Below, one piece after another: positions 34,752 to 44,125 of a stretch of 64,000 nt of DNA. Origin of the DNA: Verrucomicrobiia bacterium. GTDB lineage: Bacteria > Verrucomicrobiota > Verrucomicrobiia > Limisphaerales > UBA9464. Position numbers and translations under genes: made by a program. The notes below the pieces were generated by a model. That model worked only from the letters and a program-made list of their open reading frames with translations, was not told the DNA's origin and made no database searches. The first letter of the stretch is position 1. Each line of letters opens with the position of its first letter. The stretch lies in the NCBI GenBank assembly GCA_019634635.1, contig JAHCBB010000002.1, positions 1 to 64,000 of the forward strand, in the 5' to 3' direction.

Positions 34752-37700
34752 TCAGGAGCATCCCAGGCTCTCGCCGCAGTTCAGGCACTTGAAGCAGGCG
34801 CCATTGCGGACGGCGATGTGGCCGCAGACCGGACAGGAAGGAGCATCGCCCTGATTCTGGAACGTGCTGGTCATGGTGCGGGCGGTGAGTAATGGCGACA
34901 CCGGTCGGACCGTCCCGGGGAGCACCGGGGTGACCGGAGTGACTGGAGCGGGAGTTGGAGCGGCTTTGAGCAGGATTTCGGTGCCGTTGTCATCGGCAAT
35001 CGGCAGCTCAGGCACCGGCCGGTTCACTTTTTTTTTAAGCTCCTCAATCAGGTCCGGCATGGGGAGCTCGGCCTGCGCCGCCGCGGCCGGGGAGGTCGCC
35101 TCACGATATCCCGGGATGAACTGACACCCCATCCAGCGGAAAACGTAGTCAATGATGGAGGAGGCGTTCCGGATGTCGGGATTGACCGTAAACCCGCTGG
35201 GTTCGAACCGCTGGTGTGCAAACTTCTTCACCAGGGACTCCAGGGGCACCCCGTACTGCAGGGCCATGGACGTCAGCGCGCCGATGGTGTCCATGAGGCC
35301 GCCAATGGTGCTGCCCTCCTTGGCCATGGTGACGAACAGTTCACCCGGCTGACGGTCGTCAAAGAGCCCGACGGTGAGGTAGCCCTCGTGGCCCGCGATG
35401 GAGAACTTGTGGTTCACGGCCATCCGGGTGTCGGGCAGGCGGCGGCGCGCGGGCTGGACGGCCTGCTGGTTCAACCGGGAGAGCTCGGCCTCAAGCTCGG
35501 CCACGCGGGACTCCACCGGCTGCGTCGTCACACCCGCCGTTGTCGCCACCGCGGACTTGTCCCCGCCCTCGCTGGTCTTCTTCGTGTTCAGCGGCTGGCT
35601 GCGCTTGGAGCCGTCGCGATAGATGGCCACGCACTTGAGGCCCAGCTTCCAGGCATCCACATAGGCATTGCGGATGTCCGCAACGGTCGCGTCGGCCGGC
35701 ATGTTGACCGTCTTCGAGATCGCGCCCGAGATGAACGGCTGCGCCGCGGCCATCATGCTGAGGTGCGCGCGGTAATGGATGCTGCGGTGTCCCTTGTGGG
35801 GCTTGAAGGCGCAGTCAAAGATGGTGAGATGCTCCGGCTTGAGGCCGCTGGCGATCACGGCACCGTCGTCCCCGACGACATCCTCGATGGTGTCATGGCT
35901 GGCGATGTGCTGCTCGATCGCCGCGATCGCGGACTCCGTGTATCCGAGCCGGCGCAGGGCCTCGGGCACGGTGCGGTTGACGATCTTCAGCATGCCGCCA
36001 CCTGCCAGCAGCTTGTACTTCACCAGGGCGATGTCGGGCTCCACTCCGGTGGTGTCGCAATCCATGAGGAACGCGATCGTGCCCGTCGGCGCCAGCACCG
36101 TGACCTGGGCGTTGCGATACCCGTGCGCGCGGCCCTTCGCGAGGGCGGTATCCCATACCCGCCGTGCCTCGTCCTTGAGGAACGCGAAATCGCGGCTGGG
36201 CTGGATCTCTTCCACGGCGTCGCGGTGCTGCCGGATGACCCCGAGGGTGCTGGCCACGTTGTCGGGCTGGACGGGACGGCTCACGCCGGAGCACCGGGAG
36301 TCGCGATAGCCTGCAAACGGCCCGAGGATCCTGGCGATCTCGGCACTCTGCTCGTAGGCGTGCCCGGTCATGATCGCCGTGATCGCCCCGGCGAGGGCCC
36401 GGCCCTCATCGGAGTCGTAGGCGAGGCCGTAGCTCATGCACAGGGAACCGAGATTGGCGTAGCCCAGGCCGAGGGTGCGGAAGATGTGGGAGTTTTCGGC
36501 AATCTGGCGGGTCGGGTAGCTGGCGTTGTCCACCAGGATCTCTTGGGCGGTGATGAAGATCCGGACCGCGGCCTTGAACCGCTCGACATCAAAGGTGCCG
36601 TCCGCCGCCTTGAACTTCATGAGGTTCAGCGAGGCGAGGTTGCAGGCGGTGTTGTTGAGGAACACGTACTCGGAGCACGGATTGGTGGAGTGGATCGGCT
36701 CCGTGCCCTTGCAGGTGTGCCACTTCTGGATGGCGCCGTCGTACTGGAGCCCGGGGTCGCCGCAGACCCAGGTGCCCTCGGCCACGAGGTCCAGAAGTTG
36801 GCTGGCATCCTTCTTTTCCAGCGGCTCGCCGGTGGTGGTCGAGCGGGTCCACCATTCGCGGCCGTCGAGGGCCGCCTGCATGAACTCGTCGGAGACCCGG
36901 ACCGAGAGGTTCTCGTTCTGGTACATCACCGAGCCATAGGCCTCGCCGTTGAAGGAGCCGTCGTACCCCTGCTCGATGAGCGCCCACGCCTTCTTCTCCT
37001 CCCGGGCCTTGGCGGTGATGAACTCCTCCACGTCGCCATGGAGGTCGCGGATCGTGTTCATCTTGGCGGCCCGCCGGGTCTTGCCCCCGGATTTCACGAC
37101 ATTGGCCACCTGGTCGTAGACCTTGAGGAAGCTCATGGGACCGCTCGGACGCCCGCCGCCGCTGAGCTTTTCCTTGCTGGAGCGGATGGGCGTGAGGTCG
37201 GTGCCGGTGCCGGATCCGTACTTGAACAGCATGGCCTCGGAATAGGCGAGCTCCATGATGCTCTCCATGTTGTCCTGGACGGACTGGATGAAGCAGGCGC
37301 TCCCCTGAGGGTACTCATACTGGGTGTCGGCCCGCCGGGCCTCGCGGGCCCTGGGATCCCAGTACCAGTTGCCGCGATCGCTGTGCTTGCCGACGCCGTA
37401 CTGATGGTACAGCCCGACGTTGAACCACACCGGCGAATTGAAGGCGCCATGCTGGTTCAGGCAGAGCCAGGTGAGTTCGTCGTAAAAGACCTCGCCGTCG
37501 GCCTTGGAGAAATAGCCCCCCTGGATCCCCCAGTCGGCGATCGTGCGGGTGACCCGGTGGATGAGTTGGCGGACGGACTGTTCGCGTTCGGATTTGGCGG
37601 GGTCGCCGTAAAAGTATTTCGAGCAGACCACCTTGGTCGCGAGCAGTGACCAGGATTTTGGCACCTCGACACCCTCCTGCTTGAACACCGCCTTGCCCGA

Positions 37701-37901
37701 ATCATCGGTGATCTCGGCTGTCCGGCGCTCCCACTCGACCTGGTCAAACGGATTCACCTTGGAGTCACTGAAGACCCGGGTGAGTTTCAACCGCGCTGCG
37801 GACCGCGTCGCGGCCCGGCGGGGCGGAGTCAGTGGAGGGGTTCCGCGACGGGCACGCTTCATGGGAGCAGGCGACACGACGGCATCTTGGGCGTCAATCA
37901 T
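34752..37901 (-). CDS. nrdJ: Adenosylcobalamin-dependent (class II) ribonucleotide reductase NrdJ
   Basis: About 1049 residues from the ATG at 37901; an ATG at 37982 would add 27. Ribonucleotide reductase makes dNTPs. Segments NPCSEYVFLNNTACNLASLN near residue 407, GSGTGTDLTPIRSSKEKLSG, and APTGTIAFLMDCDTTGVEPD mark a class II enzyme. The C-terminal zinc-like tail CPVCGHIAVRNGACFKCLNC is typical of the long NrdJ type. No cobalamin riboswitch or NrdR box was evident upstream. The gene lets the cell make DNA without oxygen provided B12 is available. Confidence 0.93.
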   Translation of the reverse strand: MIDAQDAVVSPAPMKRARRGTPPLTPPRRAATRSAARLKLTRVFSDSKVNPFDQVEWERRTAEITDDSGKAVFKQEGVEVPKSWSLLATKVVCSKYFYGDPAKSEREQSVRQLIHRVTRTIADWGIQGGYFSKADGEVFYDELTWLCLNQHGAFNSPVWFNVGLYHQYGVGKHSDRGNWYWDPRAREARRADTQYEYPQGSACFIQSVQDNMESIMELAYSEAMLFKYGSGTGTDLTPIRSSKEKLSGGGRPSGPMSFLKVYDQVANVVKSGGKTRRAAKMNTIRDLHGDVEEFITAKAREEKKAWALIEQGYDGSFNGEAYGSVMYQNENLSVRVSDEFMQAALDGREWWTRSTTTGEPLEKKDASQLLDLVAEGTWVCGDPGLQYDGAIQKWHTCKGTEPIHSTNPCSEYVFLNNTACNLASLNLMKFKAADGTFDVERFKAAVRIFITAQEILVDNASYPTRQIAENSHIFRTLGLGYANLGSLCMSYGLAYDSDEGRALAGAITAIMTGHAYEQSAEIARILGPFAGYRDSRCSGVSRPVQPDNVASTLGVIRQHRDAVEEIQPSRDFAFLKDEARRVWDTALAKGRAHGYRNAQVTVLAPTGTIAFLMDCDTTGVEPDIALVKYKLLAGGGMLKIVNRTVPEALRRLGYTESAIAAIEQHIASHDTIEDVVGDDGAVIASGLKPEHLTIFDCAFKPHKGHRSIHYRAHLSMMAAAQPFISGAISKTVNMPADATVADIRNAYVDAWKLGLKCVAIYRDGSKRSQPLNTKKTSEGGDKSAVATTAGVTTQPVESRVAELEAELSRLNQQAVQPARRRLPDTRMAVNHKFSIAGHEGYLTVGLFDDRQPGELFVTMAKEGSTIGGLMDTIGALTSMALQYGVPLESLVKKFAHQRFEPSGFTVNPDIRNASSIIDYVFRWMGCQFIPGYREATSPAAAAQAELPMPDLIEELKKKVNRPVPELPIADDNGTEILLKAAPTPAPVTPVTPVLPGTVRPVSPLLTARTMTSTFQNQGDAPSCPVCGHIAVRNGACFKCLNCGESLGCS

Positions 37902-38287
37902 GGCAGGGTCGGAGTTTTGGGTGGTCGGCGTTCGATTCAGCACGTCCGGGAGGCGGCGGACCTTCTGGTGGTCGTGCCGCACCCCGACGGGCCGGAATTC
38001 TCTAAAAACTGGGCAAAAAACGGAGGACCGACAAGGCGATCACCACCCAATCTGTTGTGGGTGGCGAGCGAGACTGACCCCACAGATTGCGGTTGCAAGG
38101 CGATTCTTACGGATTTTCAAGCTCGAAAGGCAACCCCTTGGAAATTGAGGAGTTCCAGCGGATGGATGGACGATCATGAGTTCGGCACTGTGGAGGTTTT
38201 GTGGGGCGGGCCGAGGCAAAGTTGTCACCGGTTGTTCACATCCCGTCGGGCCCCATGGACCAGGGAATTTTCGGCCAACGGGTCAAC
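37902..38287. other. Intergenic region upstream of nrdJ
   Basis: About 390 bases between the nrdJ start and the terminator at 38288. It contains T-rich tracts near 38000 on the minus strand but no convincing promoter, riboswitch motif or open frame with a recognisable product. Confidence 0.4.
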
Positions 38288-38311
38288 AAAAAAGCCGGGG
38301 AGGGCCCCGGC
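38288..38311 (-). terminator. Rho-independent terminator after larA/micropeptide
   Basis: On the minus strand GCCGGGG-CCCT-CCCCGGC is a perfect 7-base GC-rich stem directly followed by TTTTTT. It is the clearest intrinsic terminator seen here, 37 bases past the 33-residue gene. Confidence 0.85.
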
Positions 38312-38347
38312 GGATCAAGCGAACCGTTTTTGGTGCGATGGCACCGG

Positions 38348-38449
38348 TCAGTCCGGACGCTCAGACTCCTCGATCAGCTCCTTGACGAGGTACATGTACA
38401 CGCCCCAGAGGACGCAGCAGAACAGGAAGATGAGGATTGCGGTCAGCAT
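38348..38449 (-). CDS. 33-residue single-span membrane micropeptide
   Basis: A tiny gene with an ATG and TGA, coding for MLTAILIFLFCCVLWGVYMY followed by LVKELIEESERPD. It has one hydrophobic helix with a Cys-Cys pair and an acidic amphipathic tail, so the N-terminus is likely membrane-embedded and the tail cytoplasmic. It lies 72 bases after larA on the same strand and just before the intrinsic terminator, which supports a real transcript. No homologue is recognised. It could regulate a neighbouring enzyme or transporter, but nothing in the sequence says which. Confidence 0.55.
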   Translation of the reverse strand: MLTAILIFLFCCVLWGVYMYLVKELIEESERPD

Positions 38450-38521
38450 GGTGTCAGCCTACGGAATTGCTGCGCGGGTCGTCAAACCCGTTGGGGACGC
38501 CGTGGGATCCTTCCGGGCCGG

Positions 38522-39790
38522 TCAGGCGAGGTAGGGGATGGTCAGGGGGCCTTGGGGCAGCACGGCGACCCGGCTGTCGGGGCCGCGGCGGTCGAGTTCG
38601 TGGCGCACTGTGGCTCCGATGTCCGGACACGGTTCAAGATGGGCTGCCCGCAGGATGTCGTCGGGAATTCGTGAGTGGACCTGCACTCGGGCGCGCCGCT
38701 GGATGAGCGCCTGGATCTGGGCCTGCCATTGCTCGGGTCGGACGAACCCGGGAGTCGCCAGCAGGGTCAGGATCTCTTCGGGCGAGCGCGCTTCGCGGAG
38801 GAAGCGGTCGAGCGGGCTTTTCGCCGGAACGCCTTCGCGGCATTCGGCGGCCAGCACGATGGTACCCCCTTCGGCGACGATCCGGGCCGCGGCGCTCATG
38901 CCCTTCACCCCCTGGTAAAGATTCATGTCGAGCGGGTAGCCGGAATTGGTGGTGACCACGACGTCGAAGGGTTCCTTGACCTTTTGCATCGCGGAGGCGC
39001 GGACGAACTCCCGGCCCGCCCGGTGCGCCTCGATCAGGTCCCCGGCAAACACACCGGTGATCGCCCGTTGTTCGTTCAGGGTGACATTGAGCAGGAAGCT
39101 GGGTCCCGCCCTCAGGGCGATGTCGCGCAGTTCCTCCCACAGCGGGTTGCCCTCGCAGACGCCGAAGGTGGCCCGCGGGTCGCCGATGTGATGCGCCCCG
39201 TGGTTGCTCATCACGGTCTCGACGTGCGCGACCCCGGGCATCAGCCCTTTCGGCCCGCCGCTGAAGCCGGCAAAGAAATGCGGTTCAATGAAGCCCGTGA
39301 CGATGCGCAGGTCCGCCGAGACCGCCTCGCGGTTCAACCAGGCGGGCGTTCCGGTTCGGGTCCTGCCCAATTCCACGCAGGCGGCGTGGTTCTCAGGCTC
39401 ATGGTTGATCACGCGGTAGCCGTCCACCACAGCCGGGGTGAGCATACGTTCCAGCTCCTCGCGGGTGTTTGGCCGGTGCGTCCCCAACTGGTTCAGCAGG
39501 GTGATCTGTTCCCGCTGCACCCCCGCAGCCTCGAGGCTGGCGAGCAGCCACGGAATCAACCGGTCATTGGGGGTGGCCCGGGTAATGTCTGTGAACAGGA
39601 TGCAGATCCGGGCCCCGGGATGCAGCCACTCGCGCAGCGCCGGCGCTCCGATTGGGCGCTCCAGGGCCTCGCGGACGGCGGCGCGTTCATCGGGCAGGCC
39701 CGCGCGAAAGGAGGGCTCGATGACCGTGGTCCGGTCCTCGGGGAACTCAACCGTCAGGTGGCCCTGACCGTAGGCGAGCGGGATGTTCAT
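38522..39790 (-). CDS. larA: LarA-family nickel-pincer lactate racemase-like protein
   Basis: A 422-residue LarA-fold protein (DUF2088). LarA racemases use a nickel pincer nucleotide bound to a Lys. Conserved segments: ILFTDITRATPNDRLIPWL, LNQLGTHRPNT with the His near 105, and EPHFFAGFSGGPKGLMPGVA with the His near 171 and the anchoring Lys near 181. The C-terminal domain has NSGYPLDMNLYQGVKGMSA. LarB, LarC and LarE, needed to make the cofactor, are not encoded nearby. Substrate may be lactate or another 2-hydroxy acid. It is followed by the 33-residue micropeptide. Confidence 0.88.
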   Translation of the reverse strand: MNIPLAYGQGHLTVEFPEDRTTVIEPSFRAGLPDERAAVREALERPIGAPALREWLHPGARICILFTDITRATPNDRLIPWLLASLEAAGVQREQITLLNQLGTHRPNTREELERMLTPAVVDGYRVINHEPENHAACVELGRTRTGTPAWLNREAVSADLRIVTGFIEPHFFAGFSGGPKGLMPGVAHVETVMSNHGAHHIGDPRATFGVCEGNPLWEELRDIALRAGPSFLLNVTLNEQRAITGVFAGDLIEAHRAGREFVRASAMQKVKEPFDVVVTTNSGYPLDMNLYQGVKGMSAAARIVAEGGTIVLAAECREGVPAKSPLDRFLREARSPEEILTLLATPGFVRPEQWQAQIQALIQRRARVQVHSRIPDDILRAAHLEPCPDIGATVRHELDRRGPDSRVAVLPQGPLTIPYLA

Positions 39791-39847
39791 GGGAGGGGAC
39801 CGGGCTGCCGGCCGTCCGGTGGGCGCAGGCCGGTCAGCGGCCAGCGG

Positions 39848-40951
39848 TCAGCGGGACCACGCCCGATAGCCTTGGGTGAGTGTCCGGACCCGCAGCAGGT
39901 ACATGTCGGCGGTGATGTACAGGGTGCCCCCGTCGTCGCCCCAGGCGCAGTTTCCGGTGGCCTCACCGGTCTGCAGGGTGCCGAGATGCCTGCCCTCCGG
40001 ACTGAGAATCAACACGCCCCCCGGTCCGGTGGCCCACAGATTGCCGCGGACGTCCACCTTGAGCCCGTCCGGCAGACCCTTGCCCCCTGCCGCGGCAAGC
40101 GGGGCCGTGTCGAAGAACACGCGCCCGTTGGTGACGGTGCCGTCGTTCTGCACCTCATACGCCATGACCACCGGTCGGGCGGGATCCGAAACATTGACGT
40201 AGAGCGTCTTCTCGTCCGGCGAGAGGGCGATGCCATTGGGAAAGGTCAGGTCCCGGGTGATCAGCACGATTTCACCCGAGGGACGGCGCAGATACACACC
40301 ATTGAACGCCAGCTCCTTCAGCGGACTGGCGTTCAAGCCCTCAAGCCCGTAGGGCGGATCCGTGAAATACAGGGCTCCGGAACGATTGAACACGAGGTCG
40401 TTCGGCGAGTTGAACCGGCGGGGGCCGAACCGGTCTGCCAGCGGTTCGAACGTGCCAATGACCCCCTCCTTCTTCACCAGGGTGGCCACCTGACGGTCAC
40501 CGTGCTGGCACAGGACGAGACGCCCCTTGTGATCGGTCGCGAGCCCGTTGGATCCCTGTTCCCGGAACCGGATCAGACTGCCGGTGTAGCCGCTCGGCTC
40601 GAGGTACACGCTCAATCCGTCGCGCTCGGACCACCGGTAGACCCGGTTCTCCGGGACGTCGGAGAAGACGACCGCCTTTTCGTTGCGCAACCAGACGGGG
40701 CCTTCGGACCAGTTGAAGCCGTCGGCGAGCCGTTCCATGTGCGCCCCGGGGGCCAGCAATGCGTCGAGGGCGGGGTCCAGCCGCTCGATCGCACCGTGTG
40801 CAGGGTAGACGATCGGTGCCGGCTTCGACGCCTTGCCTTTGCCGGGATCAGCGGGGGCCTCCGTGGCCTCTGATGCCGCGTCGAGGTGCGGGACGAGAGC
40901 GGCGGCGATCACGAGCAGCAACAGAGCCTTGGGAGTGCTGGAGCGTTTCAT
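39848..40951 (-). CDS. Secreted SMP-30/gluconolactonase-type hydrolase
   Basis: A protein of about 367 residues with a signal peptide (MKRSSTPKALLLLVIAAALV) from the ATG at 40951. It is a six-bladed SMP-30/gluconolactonase propeller: DGFNWSEGPVWL, NSPNDLVFNRSGALYFTDPP and FPNGIALSPDEKTLYVNVSD are the metal-binding loops with Glu, Asn and Asp. It likely hydrolyses an aldonolactone in the periplasm, fitting the sugar-acid context (LarA, fuconate dehydratase). It is 57 bases from larA in the same direction, possibly the first gene of that operon. Confidence 0.87.
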   Translation of the reverse strand: MKRSSTPKALLLLVIAAALVPHLDAASEATEAPADPGKGKASKPAPIVYPAHGAIERLDPALDALLAPGAHMERLADGFNWSEGPVWLRNEKAVVFSDVPENRVYRWSERDGLSVYLEPSGYTGSLIRFREQGSNGLATDHKGRLVLCQHGDRQVATLVKKEGVIGTFEPLADRFGPRRFNSPNDLVFNRSGALYFTDPPYGLEGLNASPLKELAFNGVYLRRPSGEIVLITRDLTFPNGIALSPDEKTLYVNVSDPARPVVMAYEVQNDGTVTNGRVFFDTAPLAAAGGKGLPDGLKVDVRGNLWATGPGGVLILSPEGRHLGTLQTGEATGNCAWGDDGGTLYITADMYLLRVRTLTQGYRAWSR

Positions 40952-41130
40952 GGAACTTTGGAGACCGTACCCGGGGCGCTTCCCGGGGGTCAACGATCGG
41001 CATGCCGGGATCGGGCCTGGGCGTGAGAGGGCCGGTCGCCGGGGTCCATCAGCTCGCTTGAGCTGCCGGGACGCCGCCCCGATTCGGGGAAGGTCTGGAA
41101 GGCCGCAGGGGACGGTGGCATGGTCACCGG

Positions 41131-44091
41131 GTGAACCGGTCCTGGAGCCTTCGCGGCCTCGCCCTGCTCGGGCTGATCTCCGGCATATTTGCCGGGCATC
41201 GGTTGCGGGCGGTGGTCAGTGAGGATGCCCTCCCGACGGCCGCGGAGTGGATTTCGGCGGGGACCCAGCGCACCGGGGCCGTGGCGTACTTTCGGCGCGC
41301 CTTCACCGCGGAGCCGGGACTCGTCAAGGCGGTCCTGATCGCCGGCGCGGATCAGGCGGCGGCCATCTACTTGAATGGCTCGCCGGTCGGCACGGCATCC
41401 GGAATCACCCAGGCCGTCACCCTGGACGTGACCCGGCTCCTGCAGCCGGGGCCGAACCTGCTTGCGGTCGCGGTCACCAACTCCCAGACCGCCGGCCTTC
41501 CCGTGCTGCGCCTGATGCTCGAACTCGCGCGGTCCGATGGACGCCAGCAATGGGTGGTGACGGACGGTTCCTGGCAGGCGTCCACGGCGTCCACGCCGGA
41601 ATGGTCGGCCCCCGGGAGCGCCGGCGCCGGCTGGAGGGCGGCCCATGCGCATGGGCCTGCCGGATTCGAGCGCTGGGGCAACCGCTTTGCGGCCACGGTC
41701 ACCGCCGATGCCTACAACAGTTGGATGCTGGCCCGGGGCACCGATCAGGCGACCGCCCCGGCCTCGCTGTCCGTGCCGCCGGGATTCTCGGTCGCGCTTC
41801 TCCGCACGGCCCAGACGGGTGAGGATTCGTGGATCGCCCTGGCCTTTGATCCGCAGGGCCGTCTCACCGTGGCCCGGGAGCAGCAGGGCCTGCTGCGCTT
41901 CACCCTGGACGGCGACACGGTTCGCCGGGTCGAGGTCATCGAGAATTCGCTCAAGGAATGCCGCGGGCTGCTCTACGCCCATGACGCGCTGTATGTGAAT
42001 GCCAACAACAGCAAGGGATTTTACCGGTTGCGGGATACCAACGGGGACGGGCAGTTCGACGAGCAGCGCTTGTTGCTGACGACCGAGGGGGGAATTGGCC
42101 ACGGGCGCAACCAGCTCCGGCTGGGACCCGACGGACTGATTTACCTGGTCCATGGCGACGATGTCGCGTTGGCGAAGACCCTGTCGGCGGATTCGCCGGT
42201 GCAGCAGGCGGCGAACGACACCCTTCTGCCGGCGCTGGATCCCAAACAACCGCAGAAGTTGTCGCGCTTCGTGCAGGTGGGCCATGTGCTCCAGACCGAC
42301 AAGGACGGCTCGTTCTTCCGCCTGTTCGCGACCGGACTGCGCAATCCGGTGGCGGTTGCCTTCAACGAGGACGGCGAGCTGTTCACCTATGAGGCGGACA
42401 TGGAACGGGACATCGGAGCCCCATGGTACCGGCCGACGCGCATCCTGCATGTCGTGCCCGGGGGGGACTATGGGTGGCGGCGCGGCACGGCGAACATCCC
42501 GACCTGGGCGCCGGATACCCTGCCCGGCACCTTGGACATCGGGGTGGGGTCGCCGACGGGAGTCGCGTTTGGCACCGGGAGCCGGTTTCCCGAGCCGTAT
42601 CAGAGTGCCCTGTTTGTTGGCGACTGGGCCTACGGACGCATCCTGGCGGTGTTCCTCAAGGCGGCTGGTGCCACCTACGAGGGGCGGTGGGAGGAGTTCC
42701 TGGGTGGACGCCCGCTGAACGTGACCGACCTGACCTTCGGGCCCGATGGCGCCCTTTACTTCGTCACGGGAGGACGCGGCACGCGCTCCGGACTTTACCG
42801 CGTTGCCTGGACGGGTCCGCTGCCTGCAGGGGGACCACCGGCAGGGGCGGCGGATGGCGCTGCAGTGGAAGCGCGGCGCGTGCGCCGGGAACTCGAATCG
42901 TGGACGCCCGGGCCGGGTCCGGACCTGGCGACAATCTGGAACCGCCTGGGCGATCCGGATCCATGGATTCGGAATGCGGCCCGTCGCGCGCTGGAGCGGC
43001 GTCCGTTCGACGAATGGTCGCAGCGAGCGCTGACCGAGACCAATGCCACGGTGGCGGTGCAGGCGCTCATTGCGGTGACCCGGCTCGCGGATCGCGCGGC
43101 GCAGGCGCTGATCCTGGCGCGACTCGAGCGTCTGCCGCTGGCGACGATGTCGCGCGAGGACCGGTTGGCGGCGTACCGGGTGTACGCTGCCACGCTGGCG
43201 CGGCACGGATGGCCGGGCGATGAGGCTGCGACGGCCGCGGCGCGCCATCTGGCACCCCAGTATCCGGCGGGGGACCGCGAATCGGACCAGGATCTCAGCC
43301 GTCTGCTTTCCCATTTGCGGGCCCGCGAGACTCTGGAGCGAACCCTGCCCCTGCTGACGTCGGCCGGGGACTCCGACGACCGCCTGCATTATTTGATGTG
43401 GTTGTGGGGGTTTCGTGATGGCTGGAACCTCGACCGCCGCCGTGCCTACTTCGGCGCCCTTCGGGCTGCGGAACAGGAGCACGGCGCCCGGGATTACTAC
43501 AACACCCTGGCCTTCCTGAGGCGCACCCTCACGAACTCGCTCAGTTCGGCGGAGCGATTGGCGCTTGGAGAACTTGTGACCGCCGCGCGGCGCCCACCCG
43601 CCACCCTGGTCGCCGCCGCTCCGGTGGTGCAGGCATGGCAGCTTGAAGACTTCGATTTCAACGCGGTGCGCAGGCCCTCGTCGGCGGCGGAGGGACGGAA
43701 GGCGTTCGAGTTGGCGGGCTGCATCCAGTGCCATCAAATGAACGGGGAGGGCGGGGTCACCGGGCCCGACCTCACCTCGGTCGCGTCACGGTTTGGCCCA
43801 CGGGACCTTTTGGATCACATCCTCAATCCGGCCAAGGCCGTGGACGAGAAATACCGGCAGGTGATCGTGACCCTGGAGGACGGCTCCACGGTGACCGGGA
43901 TTGTGGATCAGGACGGCGATCCGCTGGTCCTTCTGCCTCCGGAGGCGGGGGCGGCCCCGGTCGAGTTGGCGCGTGCCCGGATCCGGGACCGGAAGGACGA
44001 TCCCGGGTCGCCCATGCCGTCCGGCCTGCTCGACACCCTGACACGCGACCAGGTCCTCGATCTCATTGCCTACCTGTCCGGGGCGAAATGA
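41131..44091 (+). CDS. PVC-type heme-binding propeller dehydrogenase-like protein
   Basis: A 986-residue exported protein from a GTG start with a signal peptide. Order: an N-terminal galactose-binding-like domain (about 40-160; AIYLNGSPVGTASG), a glucose/sorbosone dehydrogenase-like propeller (about 205-560; VPPGFSVALLRTAQTG, RDTNGDGQFDEQRLL, PGGDYGWRRGTAN), a HEAT-like helical region (about 575-830), and a C-terminal c-type heme domain with CIQCH near 865 (GEGGVTGPDLTSVASRFG). This is the architecture expanded in Planctomycetota and Verrucomicrobiota. It probably oxidises a sugar and passes electrons to heme. It stands alone between the SMP-30 gene and the epimerase. Confidence 0.9.
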   Translation: MNRSWSLRGLALLGLISGIFAGHRLRAVVSEDALPTAAEWISAGTQRTGAVAYFRRAFTAEPGLVKAVLIAGADQAAAIYLNGSPVGTASGITQAVTLDVTRLLQPGPNLLAVAVTNSQTAGLPVLRLMLELARSDGRQQWVVTDGSWQASTASTPEWSAPGSAGAGWRAAHAHGPAGFERWGNRFAATVTADAYNSWMLARGTDQATAPASLSVPPGFSVALLRTAQTGEDSWIALAFDPQGRLTVAREQQGLLRFTLDGDTVRRVEVIENSLKECRGLLYAHDALYVNANNSKGFYRLRDTNGDGQFDEQRLLLTTEGGIGHGRNQLRLGPDGLIYLVHGDDVALAKTLSADSPVQQAANDTLLPALDPKQPQKLSRFVQVGHVLQTDKDGSFFRLFATGLRNPVAVAFNEDGELFTYEADMERDIGAPWYRPTRILHVVPGGDYGWRRGTANIPTWAPDTLPGTLDIGVGSPTGVAFGTGSRFPEPYQSALFVGDWAYGRILAVFLKAAGATYEGRWEEFLGGRPLNVTDLTFGPDGALYFVTGGRGTRSGLYRVAWTGPLPAGGPPAGAADGAAVEARRVRRELESWTPGPGPDLATIWNRLGDPDPWIRNAARRALERRPFDEWSQRALTETNATVAVQALIAVTRLADRAAQALILARLERLPLATMSREDRLAAYRVYAATLARHGWPGDEAATAAARHLAPQYPAGDRESDQDLSRLLSHLRARETLERTLPLLTSAGDSDDRLHYLMWLWGFRDGWNLDRRRAYFGALRAAEQEHGARDYYNTLAFLRRTLTNSLSSAERLALGELVTAARRPPATLVAAAPVVQAWQLEDFDFNAVRRPSSAAEGRKAFELAGCIQCHQMNGEGGVTGPDLTSVASRFGPRDLLDHILNPAKAVDEKYRQVIVTLEDGSTVTGIVDQDGDPLVLLPPEAGAAPVELARARIRDRKDDPGSPMPSGLLDTLTRDQVLDLIAYLSGAK

Positions 44092-44125
44092 CCGGCGACG
44101 TTTTTCACAGTCGAGGAGTTTCCTG

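Noticed and set aside
35214..37649. Plus-strand open frame of about 811 codons over nrdJ
   Set aside because: Antisense to nrdJ, low-complexity composition, no recognisable motif.
37902..38287. Cobalamin riboswitch upstream of the B12-dependent nrdJ
   Set aside because: No B12-box-like sequence or matching hairpin order could be seen by eye; covariance-model search would be needed to be sure.
38675..40873. Plus-strand open frame of about 732 codons over larA and the SMP-30 gene
   Set aside because: Spans two real genes on the opposite strand and shows no motif.
40990..43737. Minus-strand open frame of about 915 codons over the PVC heme protein gene
   Set aside because: Antisense to a gene with clear domains; Arg/Pro-rich composition typical of shadow frames.
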